From: Pseudomonadota bacterium
GTDB taxonomy: Bacteria > Pseudomonadota > Gammaproteobacteria > Burkholderiales > Burkholderiaceae_C
Length of the DNA stretch: 64,000 bases
Direction of reading: 5' to 3'
NCBI GenBank assembly: GCA_023387335.1
Contig: JAEWIF010000004.1
Coordinates: 327,934 to 391,933 of the forward strand
In this document: in pieces, positions 9,509-17,871 of the stretch
Position numbering within the stretch: the stretch's first letter is position 1
Layout of the letters: the number at the start of each line of letters is the position of its first letter
Position numbers and translations under genes: made by a program
The notes under the pieces: generated by a model
Told to the model about the DNA's origin: nothing
The model's input: only the letters and a program-made list of their open reading frames with translations
Database searches by the model: none

Positions 9509-11575
9509 ATGCCCGCCACCGCGACCCTCTCGGCCCCCCAGAAGGCCCTGCAGAAAATGGGACTGGTGCGAGACATCGACCTGGCGCTGCACTTGCCGCT
9601 GCGCTACGAGGACGAGACCCGCATCGTGAAGCTGCGCGACGCCCGCGAAGGCGAGCCGGCGCAGATCGAGGGCGTCGTCACCGACAGCCAGGTGGCGTTC
9701 CGTCCGCGGCGCCAGCTGGTGGTGACGGTGGACGACGGCACCGACACCTGCGTGCTGCGCTTTTTCTCCTTCTATCCCTCGCAGCAGAAGGCGCTGGCCG
9801 TGGGCACGCGCATCCTGGCGCGGGGCGAACTCAAGGGCGGTTTCCTGGGCTGGCAGATGGTGCATCCCACCACGCGCGCGGCGGGCGGCGAGTTGCCGAA
9901 CGCGCTGACGCCGGTCTATCCCACGGTGGCGGGGCTGCCGCAGTCGTACCTGCGAAAGGCGGTGCAGAGCGGGCTCACGCGCGCCGACCTCGCCGAGAGC
10001 GTGCCGTCGGAGCTGGCGCCGATGCTCAATCTCCAATCGGGATGGACGCTGCGCGACGCCTTGCAGTTCCTGCACCACCCGGGCCCGGACACCTCGCTCG
10101 CCGCGCTCGAGGACCGCAGCCATCCGGCCTGGCAGCGGCTGAAGGCGGAGGAGCTGCTCGCGCAGCAGCTGTCGCAATTGCAGAGCAAGCGCGAGCGTGA
10201 CCAGCTGCGCGCGCCGAAGCTGGTCGCCAGGGAGGATGGTCTGCACGAACAGCTGCTGCGCGCCCTGCCCTTCGCGCTCACGAACGCACAGCGGCGCGTG
10301 GGCGAGGAGATCGCGCGCGACCTCACGCAGCCCGTGCCCATGCACCGGCTGCTGCAAGGCGACGTGGGCTCGGGCAAGACGGTGGTCGCCGCGCTCGCGG
10401 CCGCCGTGGCCATAGACGCCGGCTGGCAGTGCGCATTGATGGCGCCCACCGAGATCTTGGCGGAGCAGCATTTCCGCAAGCTGATCGGCTGGCTGGAGCC
10501 GCTGCTCGCGCCGCGCGGGCTCACGGTCGCCTGGCTCACCGGCGGCCAGAAGAAGAAGGAGCGCGGCGAGATGCTGGAGCGCATCGCCAGCGGCGAGGCG
10601 GCGCTGGTGGTCGGCACGCACGCGGTGATCCAGGAGCAGGTGCAGTTCAAGCGGCTGGCGCTGGCCATCATCGACGAGCAGCACCGCTTCGGCGTCGCGC
10701 AGCGACTCGCGTTGCGGGGCAAGATGAACGAAGACGGGCAGGAGCCGCACATGCTCATGATGTCGGCCACACCCATCCCGCGAACGCTGGCGATGAGCTA
10801 CTACGCCGACCTGGACGTCTCCACGCTGGACGAACTGCCGCCGGGCCGCACGCCGGTGATCACCAAGGTGGTGGCCGACAACCGGCGCGAGGAAGTGGTC
10901 GACCGCATCCGCGCGCAACTGGAACAGGGCCGGCAGGTGTACTGGGTCTGTCCGCTGATCGAGGAGAGCGAGGCGCTGGACCTCACCAACGCCACCGCCA
11001 CGCACGAGGCGCTGTCGGCGGCCCTGCCGGGTGTGATGGTCGGCCTGCTGCATTCGCGCATGCCGGCGGCGGAGAAGAAGGCGGTGATGGCGCTGTTCTC
11101 CGGCGGGCAGATGGGCGTGCTGGTGTCCACCACCGTCATCGAGGTCGGCGTGGACGTGCCCAATGCCTCGCTGATGGTGATCGAGCATGCGGAGCGCTTC
11201 GGCCTGTCGCAGCTGCACCAGCTGCGCGGACGCGTCGGTCGCGGCGCGGCGGCTTCGGCCTGCGTGCTGCTCTATTCGCCGGGCGAGAACGGACGGCTGG
11301 GCGAGACGGCGCGAGCACGGCTCAAGGCCATGGCCGAGACGGCCGACGGCTTCGAGATCGCGCGGCGCGACCTGGACATCCGTGGGCCCGGCGAGTTCCT
11401 GGGCGCGCGGCAGTCGGGCGCGCCACTGCTGCGCTTCGCCGACCTGGCCACCGACACGCACCTGCTGCAGGCCGCGCGCGAGCTCGCGCCCCGCATGCTG
11501 GATCGCTTCCCCGAGCGGGCAGAGCGCCACGTCAGTCGCTGGTTGGGTGGAAAATCGGAATACCTGAAGGCATAG
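9509..11575 (+). CDS. recG: ATP-dependent DNA helicase RecG
   Basis: A 688-residue branch-migration helicase that remodels stalled replication forks and Holliday junctions. The wedge/OB domain covers about residues 1-170. Helicase motifs follow: Walker A GDVGSGKT near residue 285, a DEQH box (IIDEQHRFG), motif III MSATPIPRT, and the C-terminal motifs including STTVIEVGVDVP and HQLRGRVGRG. The reading frame extends upstream, but only the ATG at 9509 gives the family length and N-terminus. oxyR begins 10 bases after the stop, so both are probably on one transcript, an arrangement known in several proteobacteria. Confidence 0.97.
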   Translation: MPATATLSAPQKALQKMGLVRDIDLALHLPLRYEDETRIVKLRDAREGEPAQIEGVVTDSQVAFRPRRQLVVTVDDGTDTCVLRFFSFYPSQQKALAVGTRILARGELKGGFLGWQMVHPTTRAAGGELPNALTPVYPTVAGLPQSYLRKAVQSGLTRADLAESVPSELAPMLNLQSGWTLRDALQFLHHPGPDTSLAALEDRSHPAWQRLKAEELLAQQLSQLQSKRERDQLRAPKLVAREDGLHEQLLRALPFALTNAQRRVGEEIARDLTQPVPMHRLLQGDVGSGKTVVAALAAAVAIDAGWQCALMAPTEILAEQHFRKLIGWLEPLLAPRGLTVAWLTGGQKKKERGEMLERIASGEAALVVGTHAVIQEQVQFKRLALAIIDEQHRFGVAQRLALRGKMNEDGQEPHMLMMSATPIPRTLAMSYYADLDVSTLDELPPGRTPVITKVVADNRREEVVDRIRAQLEQGRQVYWVCPLIEESEALDLTNATATHEALSAALPGVMVGLLHSRMPAAEKKAVMALFSGGQMGVLVSTTVIEVGVDVPNASLMVIEHAERFGLSQLHQLRGRVGRGAAASACVLLYSPGENGRLGETARARLKAMAETADGFEIARRDLDIRGPGEFLGARQSGAPLLRFADLATDTHLLQAARELAPRMLDRFPERAERHVSRWLGGKSEYLKA

Positions 11576-11584
11576 AACAAGACA

Positions 11585-12538
11585 ATGACGCTGACCGAAC
11601 TCAAGTACATCGTCGCCGTTGCCCGCGAGAAGCATTTCGGCAAGGCGGCCGAGGCTTGCTTCGTGTCCCAGCCCACGTTGTCGGTCGCGATCAAGAAGCT
11701 CGAGGACGAGCTCGAGGTGAAGCTGTTCGAGCGCAGCGCCAACGAGGTCAGCGCCACGCCGCTGGGCGAGGAGATCGTGCGGCAGGCGCAGAGCGTGCTG
11801 GAGCAGGCCGCGGCCATCAAGGAGATCGCCAAGCGCGGCAAGGACCCGCTGGCCGGGCCGCTGAAGCTCGGCGTGATCTACACCATCGGACCGTACCTGC
11901 TGCCCGACCTGGTCCGGCAGGCGATCGCGCGCACGCCGCAGATGCCGCTGATGCTGCAGGAGAACTTCACCGTCAAGCTGCTGGAGATGCTGCGCACCGG
12001 CGAGATCGACTGCGCCGTCATGGCCGAACCTTTCCCCGACACGGGGCTCGCGCTCGCCGGGCTGTACGACGAACCCTTCCTCGCGGCCGTGCCCAGCACG
12101 CATCCGCTGGCCGAACGCAAGACCATCACCGCGCAGGAGCTCAAGAGCGAGACCATGCTGCTGCTGGGCACCGGCCACTGCTTCCGCGACCACGTGCTGG
12201 AGGTCTGCCCCGAGTTCGCCCGCTTCTCCAGCGACGCCGAGGGCATCCGCAAGAGCTTCGAAGGCTCTTCGCTGGAGACCATCAAGCACATGGTGGCCGC
12301 CGGCATGGGCATCACGCTGGTGCCGCGCCTGTCGGTGCCCAAGGAAGCGATGGATGCCAAGCCCAAGCGCCGCAAGGACGACCAGGCCTTCGTGCGCTAC
12401 ATCCCTTTCGACGGCGACCCGCCGACGCGGCGCGTGGTGCTGGCCTGGCGGCGCAGCTTCACCCGCTACGAGGCCATCGCCGCGCTGCGCAACGCGATCT
12501 ATGCCTGTGAATTGCCGGGCGTGAAGAGACTCTCATGA
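11585..12538 (+). CDS. oxyR: OxyR, LysR-type peroxide sensor and regulator
   Basis: A 317-residue LysR regulator. The N-terminal winged helix-turn-helix (MTLTELKYIVAVA through LSVAIKKLE) is followed by the co-inducer domain. The redox pair is present in the segment GHCFRDHVLEVCPE at Cys199 and Cys208, the same numbering as in E. coli OxyR, where these cysteines form the peroxide-induced disulfide. This makes OxyR much more likely than a generic LysR protein. It sits 10 bases after recG, and its stop overlaps the start of a DyP peroxidase by 4 nt. Confidence 0.95.
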   Translation: MTLTELKYIVAVAREKHFGKAAEACFVSQPTLSVAIKKLEDELEVKLFERSANEVSATPLGEEIVRQAQSVLEQAAAIKEIAKRGKDPLAGPLKLGVIYTIGPYLLPDLVRQAIARTPQMPLMLQENFTVKLLEMLRTGEIDCAVMAEPFPDTGLALAGLYDEPFLAAVPSTHPLAERKTITAQELKSETMLLLGTGHCFRDHVLEVCPEFARFSSDAEGIRKSFEGSSLETIKHMVAAGMGITLVPRLSVPKEAMDAKPKRRKDDQAFVRYIPFDGDPPTRRVVLAWRRSFTRYEAIAALRNAIYACELPGVKRLS

Positions 12539-13452
12539 AAGACGCCAAGCTGTACCAACCCGGAATCCTCGACGGCGTGCCCGCCGTCGCCCGTTTCGTC
12601 ACCTTCGCCATCCCCGACAAGGGAACGGACGCGAAGGCCATCCGCGAGGCGCTGACGCGGCTCGCGCCGCTCGTGAACGGCAGCGATGCCGTGTTGGGCA
12701 TCGGCCCTTCGCTGGTCGCGGCGCTGGACGCGAAGGTGCCCGGCCTGCACGAGTTTCCCGACCTCTCGCGCGAGGGCGTGCGCGTGCCGTCCACGCCCGG
12801 CACGTTGTGGGTCTGGGTGCGCGGAGACGACCTGGGCGACCTGCTGATGCTCACCCGCAAGGTGCAGAAGGCGCTGGCGCCGGCGTTCGCCGTTCGGCAC
12901 GTGGTCGATGCGTTCCGCCACGCGCTGGGCGACAGCGGCCACGGCCGCGACCTCACCGGCTACGAGGACGGCACCGAGAACCCCACCGGCGAGAAGGCCG
13001 AGGAAGCGGCATTCGCGCACGGCCAGGGCGAGGGCATCGACGGCTCCAGCTACGTGGCCGTGCAGCAGTGGGTGCACGACCTCGACGCGTTCGAGGCACT
13101 GGGCGACGAGGCGGCCAACCACCACTTCGGCCGCCACCGCGAGACGAACGAGGAGTTGGAGGACGCGCCCGAGTGGGCCCACGTCAAGCGCACCGCGCAG
13201 GAAAGCTTCGAGCCCGAAGCCTTCGTGCTGCGCCGCTCCATGCCCTGGATGATGAGCATGCAGGCGGGCCTGAACTTCGTCGCGTTCGGCAAGTCGTTCG
13301 ACGCCTTCGAGGCGCAGATGCGCCGCATGGCCGGCCACGACGACGGCATCGTCGACGCGATGTTCCGCATCAGCAAGCCGGTCAACGGCGCGTACTACTG
13401 GTGTCCGCCGATGCGAGGCGGCCAGCTCGACCTGCGCCAACTCGGTCTCTGA
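12535..13452 (+). CDS. DyP-type haem peroxidase
   Basis: A 305-residue dye-decolorising peroxidase of the short bacterial type. The family motif GxxDG appears as GYEDG at residues 142-146, with the distal Asp at 145; His216 in the segment WAHVKRT is the likely proximal haem ligand. There is no signal peptide, so it is probably cytoplasmic or in an encapsulin shell; the end (LDLRQLGL) is short, and no encapsulin gene is visible nearby. The ATG overlaps the oxyR stop (ATGA), so its synthesis is tied to that of the peroxide sensor. It uses H2O2 to oxidise substrates not predictable from sequence. Confidence 0.92.
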   Translation: MKDAKLYQPGILDGVPAVARFVTFAIPDKGTDAKAIREALTRLAPLVNGSDAVLGIGPSLVAALDAKVPGLHEFPDLSREGVRVPSTPGTLWVWVRGDDLGDLLMLTRKVQKALAPAFAVRHVVDAFRHALGDSGHGRDLTGYEDGTENPTGEKAEEAAFAHGQGEGIDGSSYVAVQQWVHDLDAFEALGDEAANHHFGRHRETNEELEDAPEWAHVKRTAQESFEPEAFVLRRSMPWMMSMQAGLNFVAFGKSFDAFEAQMRRMAGHDDGIVDAMFRISKPVNGAYYWCPPMRGGQLDLRQLGL

Positions 13453-13456
13453 CGCC

Positions 13457-14320
13457 TTGCACCTGCTGAACCGGCTTCCTCTCTGGCTGGACCTGATCCG
13501 CTGGAACCGTCCGGCGGGCTGGCTGCTGCTGCTGTGGCCCACGCTCAGCGCGCTGTGGGTGGCGGCGCACGGCTTCCCGGGCTGGCACCTGCTGGCGGTG
13601 TTCACCCTCGGCACGGTGCTGATGCGCAGCGCGGGCTGCTGCGTCAACGACGTGGCCGACCGCGACTTCGACAGGCACGTCAAGCGCACCGCGCAGCGGC
13701 CGGTCACGTCGGGGCAGGTGTCGGTGAAGGAGGCGCTGGCGCTGGGCGCGGTGCTCGCGCTGCTGGCGTTCGCGCTGGTGCTCACCACCAACACCGTGAC
13801 CATCCTGTGGTCGTTCGCCGCGCTGGCGATCTCGCTGGCCTATCCGTACGCCAAGCGCTACGTGTCGATGCCGCAGGCGGTGCTGGGCATCGCCTTCAGT
13901 TTCGGCATCCCGATGGCCTTCGCGGCGGTGCAGTCGCGCGTGCCGCTGCTCGCCTGGGTGCTGCTGCTGGGCAACCTGTTCTGGGTGCTGGCCTACGACA
14001 CCGAGTACGCGATGGTCGATCGCGACGACGACCTGAAGATCGGCATCAAGACCTCGGCCATCACGCTGGGGCGCGCCGACGTGGCGGTGGTGATGGCGTG
14101 CTACGGCGCGTTCATCGCGATCTGGGTGCTGGCGCTGGCGCCGCGGCAACTGGGGGTGCCGTTCTACATCGGCGTCCTCGCCGCCGTGGCGCAGGCGTTG
14201 TGGCACTGGCAGCTGATCCGCGAGCGCACGCGCGAAGGCTGCTTCAAGGCCTTCCGCCTGAACCACTGGGTGGGGTTCGCGGTGTTCGCCGGCATCGTGG
14301 CCGGCTACGCGCTCAAGTAA
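13457..14320 (+). CDS. ubiA: 4-hydroxybenzoate polyprenyltransferase
   Basis: A 287-residue integral membrane prenyltransferase that attaches the polyprenyl tail to 4-hydroxybenzoate in ubiquinone synthesis. The two Asp-rich Mg-diphosphate motifs are present: NDVADRDFD near residue 64 and the second around DTEYAMVDRDDD near residue 180. Eight to nine hydrophobic helices can be counted. No ATG fits: the start is TTG at 13457, giving the usual N-terminus LNRLPLWLDLIRWNRPAGW. It starts 4 bases after the DyP stop. Its end is 6 bases from the convergent proC stop. Confidence 0.95.
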   Translation: MHLLNRLPLWLDLIRWNRPAGWLLLLWPTLSALWVAAHGFPGWHLLAVFTLGTVLMRSAGCCVNDVADRDFDRHVKRTAQRPVTSGQVSVKEALALGAVLALLAFALVLTTNTVTILWSFAALAISLAYPYAKRYVSMPQAVLGIAFSFGIPMAFAAVQSRVPLLAWVLLLGNLFWVLAYDTEYAMVDRDDDLKIGIKTSAITLGRADVAVVMACYGAFIAIWVLALAPRQLGVPFYIGVLAAVAQALWHWQLIRERTREGCFKAFRLNHWVGFAVFAGIVAGYALK

Positions 14321-14326
14321 CTTTCT

Positions 14327-15151
14327 TCAGCCGCGACCGAACTCGTCGCCGAGTTCCGCCGCGCGCCTGCAAGCGGCCTGCATCGCCTCGACGAACTTGT
14401 CGGCCACGCCGGATTGCTGCATCGACGTGAGCGCGGCGTAGGTCGTGCCGCCCTTGGACGTCACGCGCTCGCGCAGCACCGAAGGCGGCTCGCTCGAAGC
14501 GCGCGCCAGTTCGGACGCCCCGCAGAAGGTGCCGATGGCCAGCTGCTGCGCGGTGGCGGCGGGCAGGCCCATCTCCTGGCCGGCGCGAGTCATCGCCTCG
14601 ATGAAATAGAACACGTAGGCGGGACCGGAGCCGGAGAGCGCAGTGACCGCATCGAGCTGCTGCTCGCCATCGACCCACAGCGTCGCGCCAGTGGGTGCGA
14701 GCACCTGTTCGACCAGCGCGCGATCGTCCTTCGACACGCCCGCGCGGGCGAACAGAGCCGTCATGCCCCGCCCGACCAGCGCCGGCGTGTTGGGCATGGA
14801 CCGCACGATGCGGTCGGTGCCCAGCCACTGCTTGATGCTGTCCGAGCGGATGCCCGCGGCCACGCTCAGGTGCAGCGCGTTCTTCGCGTGCGGCGCCACG
14901 GCCTGCGCGGCGTCGCGGAAGGTCTGAGGCTTCACCGCCCACACGACCACGGCGGCGTCGGCGAGCGACGCGCCGGCCTGGGCGTGCGCCTTGACGCCGA
15001 AGTCGCGGGCGAGCCGCTCGCGCGCCTCGTCCCAGGGCTCGACGACCTGGACGCTGGCGGCGGACAGGCCCTGCTTGAGCAGGCCGCCGAGGATCGCGGA
15101 GGCCATGTTGCCGCCGCCGATGAATGCGATGCGCGTATTCGCTGGAACCAT
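14327..15151 (-). CDS. proC: Pyrroline-5-carboxylate reductase
   Basis: A 274-residue NAD(P)H-dependent enzyme performing the last step of proline synthesis. The Rossmann motif GGGNMASAI is at residues 10-18. Further family segments are SMPNTPALVGRG, the dimer helix signature SGSGPAYVFYFIEAM and the C-terminal TSKGGTTYAAL. The frame stays open far upstream through the neighbouring gene, but the ATG at 15151 gives the expected start. It lies 26 bases downstream of the LacI regulator gene on the same strand and may be read through from it, though the functions are unrelated. Confidence 0.96.
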   Translation of the reverse strand: MVPANTRIAFIGGGNMASAILGGLLKQGLSAASVQVVEPWDEARERLARDFGVKAHAQAGASLADAAVVVWAVKPQTFRDAAQAVAPHAKNALHLSVAAGIRSDSIKQWLGTDRIVRSMPNTPALVGRGMTALFARAGVSKDDRALVEQVLAPTGATLWVDGEQQLDAVTALSGSGPAYVFYFIEAMTRAGQEMGLPAATAQQLAIGTFCGASELARASSEPPSVLRERVTSKGGTTYAALTSMQQSGVADKFVEAMQAACRRAAELGDEFGRG

Positions 15152-15177
15152 GGGCGCGAGTCTAGTCGCGCGCGGGT

Positions 15178-16233
15178 TCAGTCTTCCCGCGGCGCGGCCG
15201 TGCTGCCGCGGCACACCAGCTCGACAGGGAACTGGCGGTGTGCCATCCAGTCGTCGTCTTCCAGCCGCGCCACCAGCTGGTCGGCGGCGGCGCGGCCGAT
15301 GTCGATGATGGGCGTGGCCACGCTGGTGAGCGCGGGCGTCTGCGTGGCGCCCAGGTCGGTGTTGTCCACGCCGGTGATCGACATGTCGCGCGGGATCTCC
15401 AGGCCGGCCTTGCGGCAGGCCTGCATCGCGCCGACGGCGAACACGTCGTTGGTGGCGACCACGGCCGTGGGCCGATCGGGCGCGGCCAGCAGGCGCTGCA
15501 TGCCGGCCTCGGCGGTGGCCAGCGAGATCGGCTCGTAGGCGACGTGCTGCGGATCCAGCCGCAAACCGCGATCCGCGAGCGCGGCACGCACGCCTTCGCC
15601 GCGGGCGCGCGCGCGGTCGTTGCCTTCCACCGGCGCGCTGAGCAGGCCGATGCGGCGATGGCCGAGGTCCAGCAGATGTTTGGTCGCCTCGTACGTCGCG
15701 GCGCGGTTGTCGAAGCCGATGCAGGGATGGCGCTGCATCGGGTCCACGCCCCAGGTGAGCACGTACGGGCGGCCGTAGTCCTCCAGCAGCGAGAAGAGGC
15801 CTGGCTCGTGGTCGAGGCCGACGAGCATGAAGGCGTCCACGCCGTGTTCCACCAGCTGCGAGGCGATGCGCGTTTCCGCGGCCAGGTCGTAGTGGTGTTC
15901 GGCCAGCACCAGGGCATAGCCGCGCTCGTCCAGCCGCTGGTGCAGGGCGCTGGTGGTGCGCGCGTACAGCGCGTAGTCGAACGAAGGGACGATGGCGCCG
16001 ACCATCTTGCTGCGGTGGCTGCGCAGCGTGCGCGCGGCGCCATGCGGCACGTAGCGAAGCTTGGACGCCGCATCCAGCACGCGCTGGCGCGTGGCCGGAT
16101 CCACCTGCTGGGAGTTGTTCAGGACGCGCGAAACCGTGGCCGTCGAAACGCCGGCCAGCTGCGCCACGTCCTTGGCGCCCGAGCGCGGCCTGCGCGAGGC
16201 CGGCACCGACTTGCCGGAAGACTCCCTGTCCAT
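15178..16233 (-). CDS. LacI-family transcriptional regulator of the sulfatase/ABC island
   Basis: A 351-residue repressor-type protein. The DNA-binding domain has the LacI signature KDVAQLAGVSTATVSRVLNN at about residues 18-37, followed by the hinge and a periplasmic-binding-protein fold (about 70-345) that binds the inducer. The ATG at 16233 was preferred; the frame continues upstream to 16308, but that would put the operator inside the gene. It diverges from the ABC importer operon. Two related palindromes lie in the shared 212-base gap, one just upstream of this gene and one near the expected importer promoter, which supports autoregulation and control of the importer. The inducer is unknown. 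Confidence 0.92.
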   Translation of the reverse strand: MDRESSGKSVPASRRPRSGAKDVAQLAGVSTATVSRVLNNSQQVDPATRQRVLDAASKLRYVPHGAARTLRSHRSKMVGAIVPSFDYALYARTTSALHQRLDERGYALVLAEHHYDLAAETRIASQLVEHGVDAFMLVGLDHEPGLFSLLEDYGRPYVLTWGVDPMQRHPCIGFDNRAATYEATKHLLDLGHRRIGLLSAPVEGNDRARARGEGVRAALADRGLRLDPQHVAYEPISLATAEAGMQRLLAAPDRPTAVVATNDVFAVGAMQACRKAGLEIPRDMSITGVDNTDLGATQTPALTSVATPIIDIGRAAADQLVARLEDDDWMAHRQFPVELVCRGSTAAPRED

Positions 16234-16241
16234 ACGCCCCC

Positions 16242-16257
16242 TTGAAAACGATTGCAT
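16242..16257. promoter_or_regulatory. Operator-like palindrome next to the LacI gene
   Basis: Imperfect dyad centred on the CG at 16249/16250 (TGAAAACGATTGCA, five of seven pairs match). Its right arm CGATTGCATG is identical to the right arm of the better palindrome at 16357-16376. LacI-family operators typically have such a central CG. The site is 8 bases upstream of the regulator start codon, as expected for autoregulation. Binding is inferred. Confidence 0.5.
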
Positions 16258-16356
16258 GATTCTGGCCGAGGCAGAAGCAAATGAAAACTGGGTCGTTGGG
16301 GAAATCACTAGGAGAAAACAGAATGACGAGGCAGCGGCGGACCGCTAGACTGGCCG

Positions 16357-16376
16357 CCATGTAATCGATTGCATGG
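16357..16376. promoter_or_regulatory. Operator-like palindrome upstream of the ABC importer operon
   Basis: A 20-bp palindrome with core ATGTAATCGATTGCAT; nine of ten base pairs are symmetric, with only T16362/G16371 mismatched. It is centred on CG, the standard geometry of LacI/GalR operators, and lies 70 bases before the solute-binding protein gene. Its centre is 117 bp from the companion site, close to a whole number of helical turns, so a repression loop is possible. Confidence 0.65.
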
Positions 16377-16445
16377 ACCGGGTCGCCGAGCGCGTCCGGG
16401 CCGCCGCTTTCCCTCTCACCCCCGAGACGACCAAGGAGAAGAGCG

Positions 16446-17864
16446 ATGAACAAGGACGACTTCGACCCCGCCGGCGCCCTGCCCGGCAACCGCCGCCAGT
16501 TCATGGGCCAGGCGGCCGCGCTGGGCGCGGCCGCCGGCCTGGGCGGCTGGAGCGGCGCGGCGCTCGCGCAAGGCGCGCCCGACCTCGCGCCCTACCAGCG
16601 CGCCAAGATCAACTGGAAGCAGGCGGAAGGCGAGTCGATCTCCATCGCGGTGATCCCGGCCAGCTACTTCGACAACCTGCTCGGCCTGCTGCCGCAGTTC
16701 GAGGCGCTCACCGGCGTGAAGGTGCGCGCCGAGAAGGTGCCGCCCGGCCAGATCCGCCAGAAGGCGATGCTGGACCTGTCGTCCAAGACGGCCACATACG
16801 CCACCCACGCCGCGGACCCGATGTACTACCCGCTGTACGTGTCCAACAAGTGGGTGGAACCGCTCGACAAGTACCTGAACGACGCCAGCCTCACCGACCC
16901 GGCCTGGTTCAACTACAACGACATCTTCAAGGCCTGGCGCGAGGCCGACTCGGTGGACGGCAAGCCCTACGGCATCCCGTACGACGGCGAGGTGACGGTG
17001 CAGGTCTATCGCAAGGACCTGTACGACGCCAAGGGGCTCAAGCCGGCCGAGACCTACGAGCAGCTGCTGTCCAACGCCAAGGCGCTGAACGACCCGGGCA
17101 ACCGCGTGTTCGGCCTGGCCATGCGCGGCTTCTCGGGCGCGGGCCAGAACATGTACATCTACCCGTCGCTGCTGCGCGGCTTCGGCGGCGACTGGTTCCA
17201 GAACAAGAACGTGGTCGTCAACACGCCGCAGGCGGTGCAGGCGCTGGAGTGGTACGTCAATGCGCTGTCCCAGTACGCGCCGCCCGCGGTGCGCAACTGG
17301 AACTGGCCGGACATCGCCGATGCCTTCTCGCAGGGCACGGTGGCCTGCTACCTGGACGCGCACTCGTCCGCCGCGGTGATCACCAACCCCGAGAAGTCCA
17401 AGGTGGTCGGCAAGGTCGCCTACGCACGCTGGCCCAAGGGCCCGTCGGGCAAGCGCGTGACCTCGATCTGGAACTGGGGTTTCCCGATCAACGCCGCGCT
17501 CAGCGACAAGCAGAAGAAGGCCACCTGGCTGTTCATCAGCTGGGCCGCCTCGGCCGAGACGCAGGCGCGCACGTCGTGGAAGTTCGACGGTCCGGCCAAG
17601 CGCTCGGGCCTGAACCGCACGTCGCTGTGGAAGTCGCAGGAGTTCGCCGCCGCGATGAAGAGCGCGGGCGACAACTTCATCCCCGCCGCGCTCGAATCGC
17701 TGGAGCAGGACACCGACGTCGAATGGCGTCCGCGCGTGCCGCAGTGGCCCGCCATCGGCGAGACCATGGCCACGGCCATCCAGTCGGCGCTGGTCGGCCA
17801 GAAGAAGCCCAAGGAAGCGCTCGACGAGGCCCAGGCGCGCATCGCGCAGATCATGAAGGCCTGA
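16446..17864 (+). CDS. ABC transporter extracellular solute-binding protein (family 1, Tat-exported)
   Basis: A 472-residue periplasmic binding protein of the carbohydrate/glycerol-3-phosphate type. The N-terminus has a twin-arginine signal NRRQFMGQAA at residues 15-24 followed by an alanine-rich hydrophobic stretch and a cleavage site near ALAQG. The mature part shows the usual ligand-binding segments such as GKPYGIPYDGEV and IWNWGFPINAALSD. It starts the operon about 70 bases after the operator palindrome, with AAGGAG at 16434-16439. Tat export suggests folding before export. The ligand is unknown; the following sulfatase points to a sulfated polyol or sugar. Confidence 0.9.
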   Translation: MNKDDFDPAGALPGNRRQFMGQAAALGAAAGLGGWSGAALAQGAPDLAPYQRAKINWKQAEGESISIAVIPASYFDNLLGLLPQFEALTGVKVRAEKVPPGQIRQKAMLDLSSKTATYATHAADPMYYPLYVSNKWVEPLDKYLNDASLTDPAWFNYNDIFKAWREADSVDGKPYGIPYDGEVTVQVYRKDLYDAKGLKPAETYEQLLSNAKALNDPGNRVFGLAMRGFSGAGQNMYIYPSLLRGFGGDWFQNKNVVVNTPQAVQALEWYVNALSQYAPPAVRNWNWPDIADAFSQGTVACYLDAHSSAAVITNPEKSKVVGKVAYARWPKGPSGKRVTSIWNWGFPINAALSDKQKKATWLFISWAASAETQARTSWKFDGPAKRSGLNRTSLWKSQEFAAAMKSAGDNFIPAALESLEQDTDVEWRPRVPQWPAIGETMATAIQSALVGQKKPKEALDEAQARIAQIMKA

Positions 17865-17871
17865 ATTCCCG

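Noticed and set aside
14327..16504. A fused 725-codon frame covering proC and the LacI region
   Set aside because: The proC start at 15151 is clear, and the upstream part is a shadow of the LacI gene in another frame.
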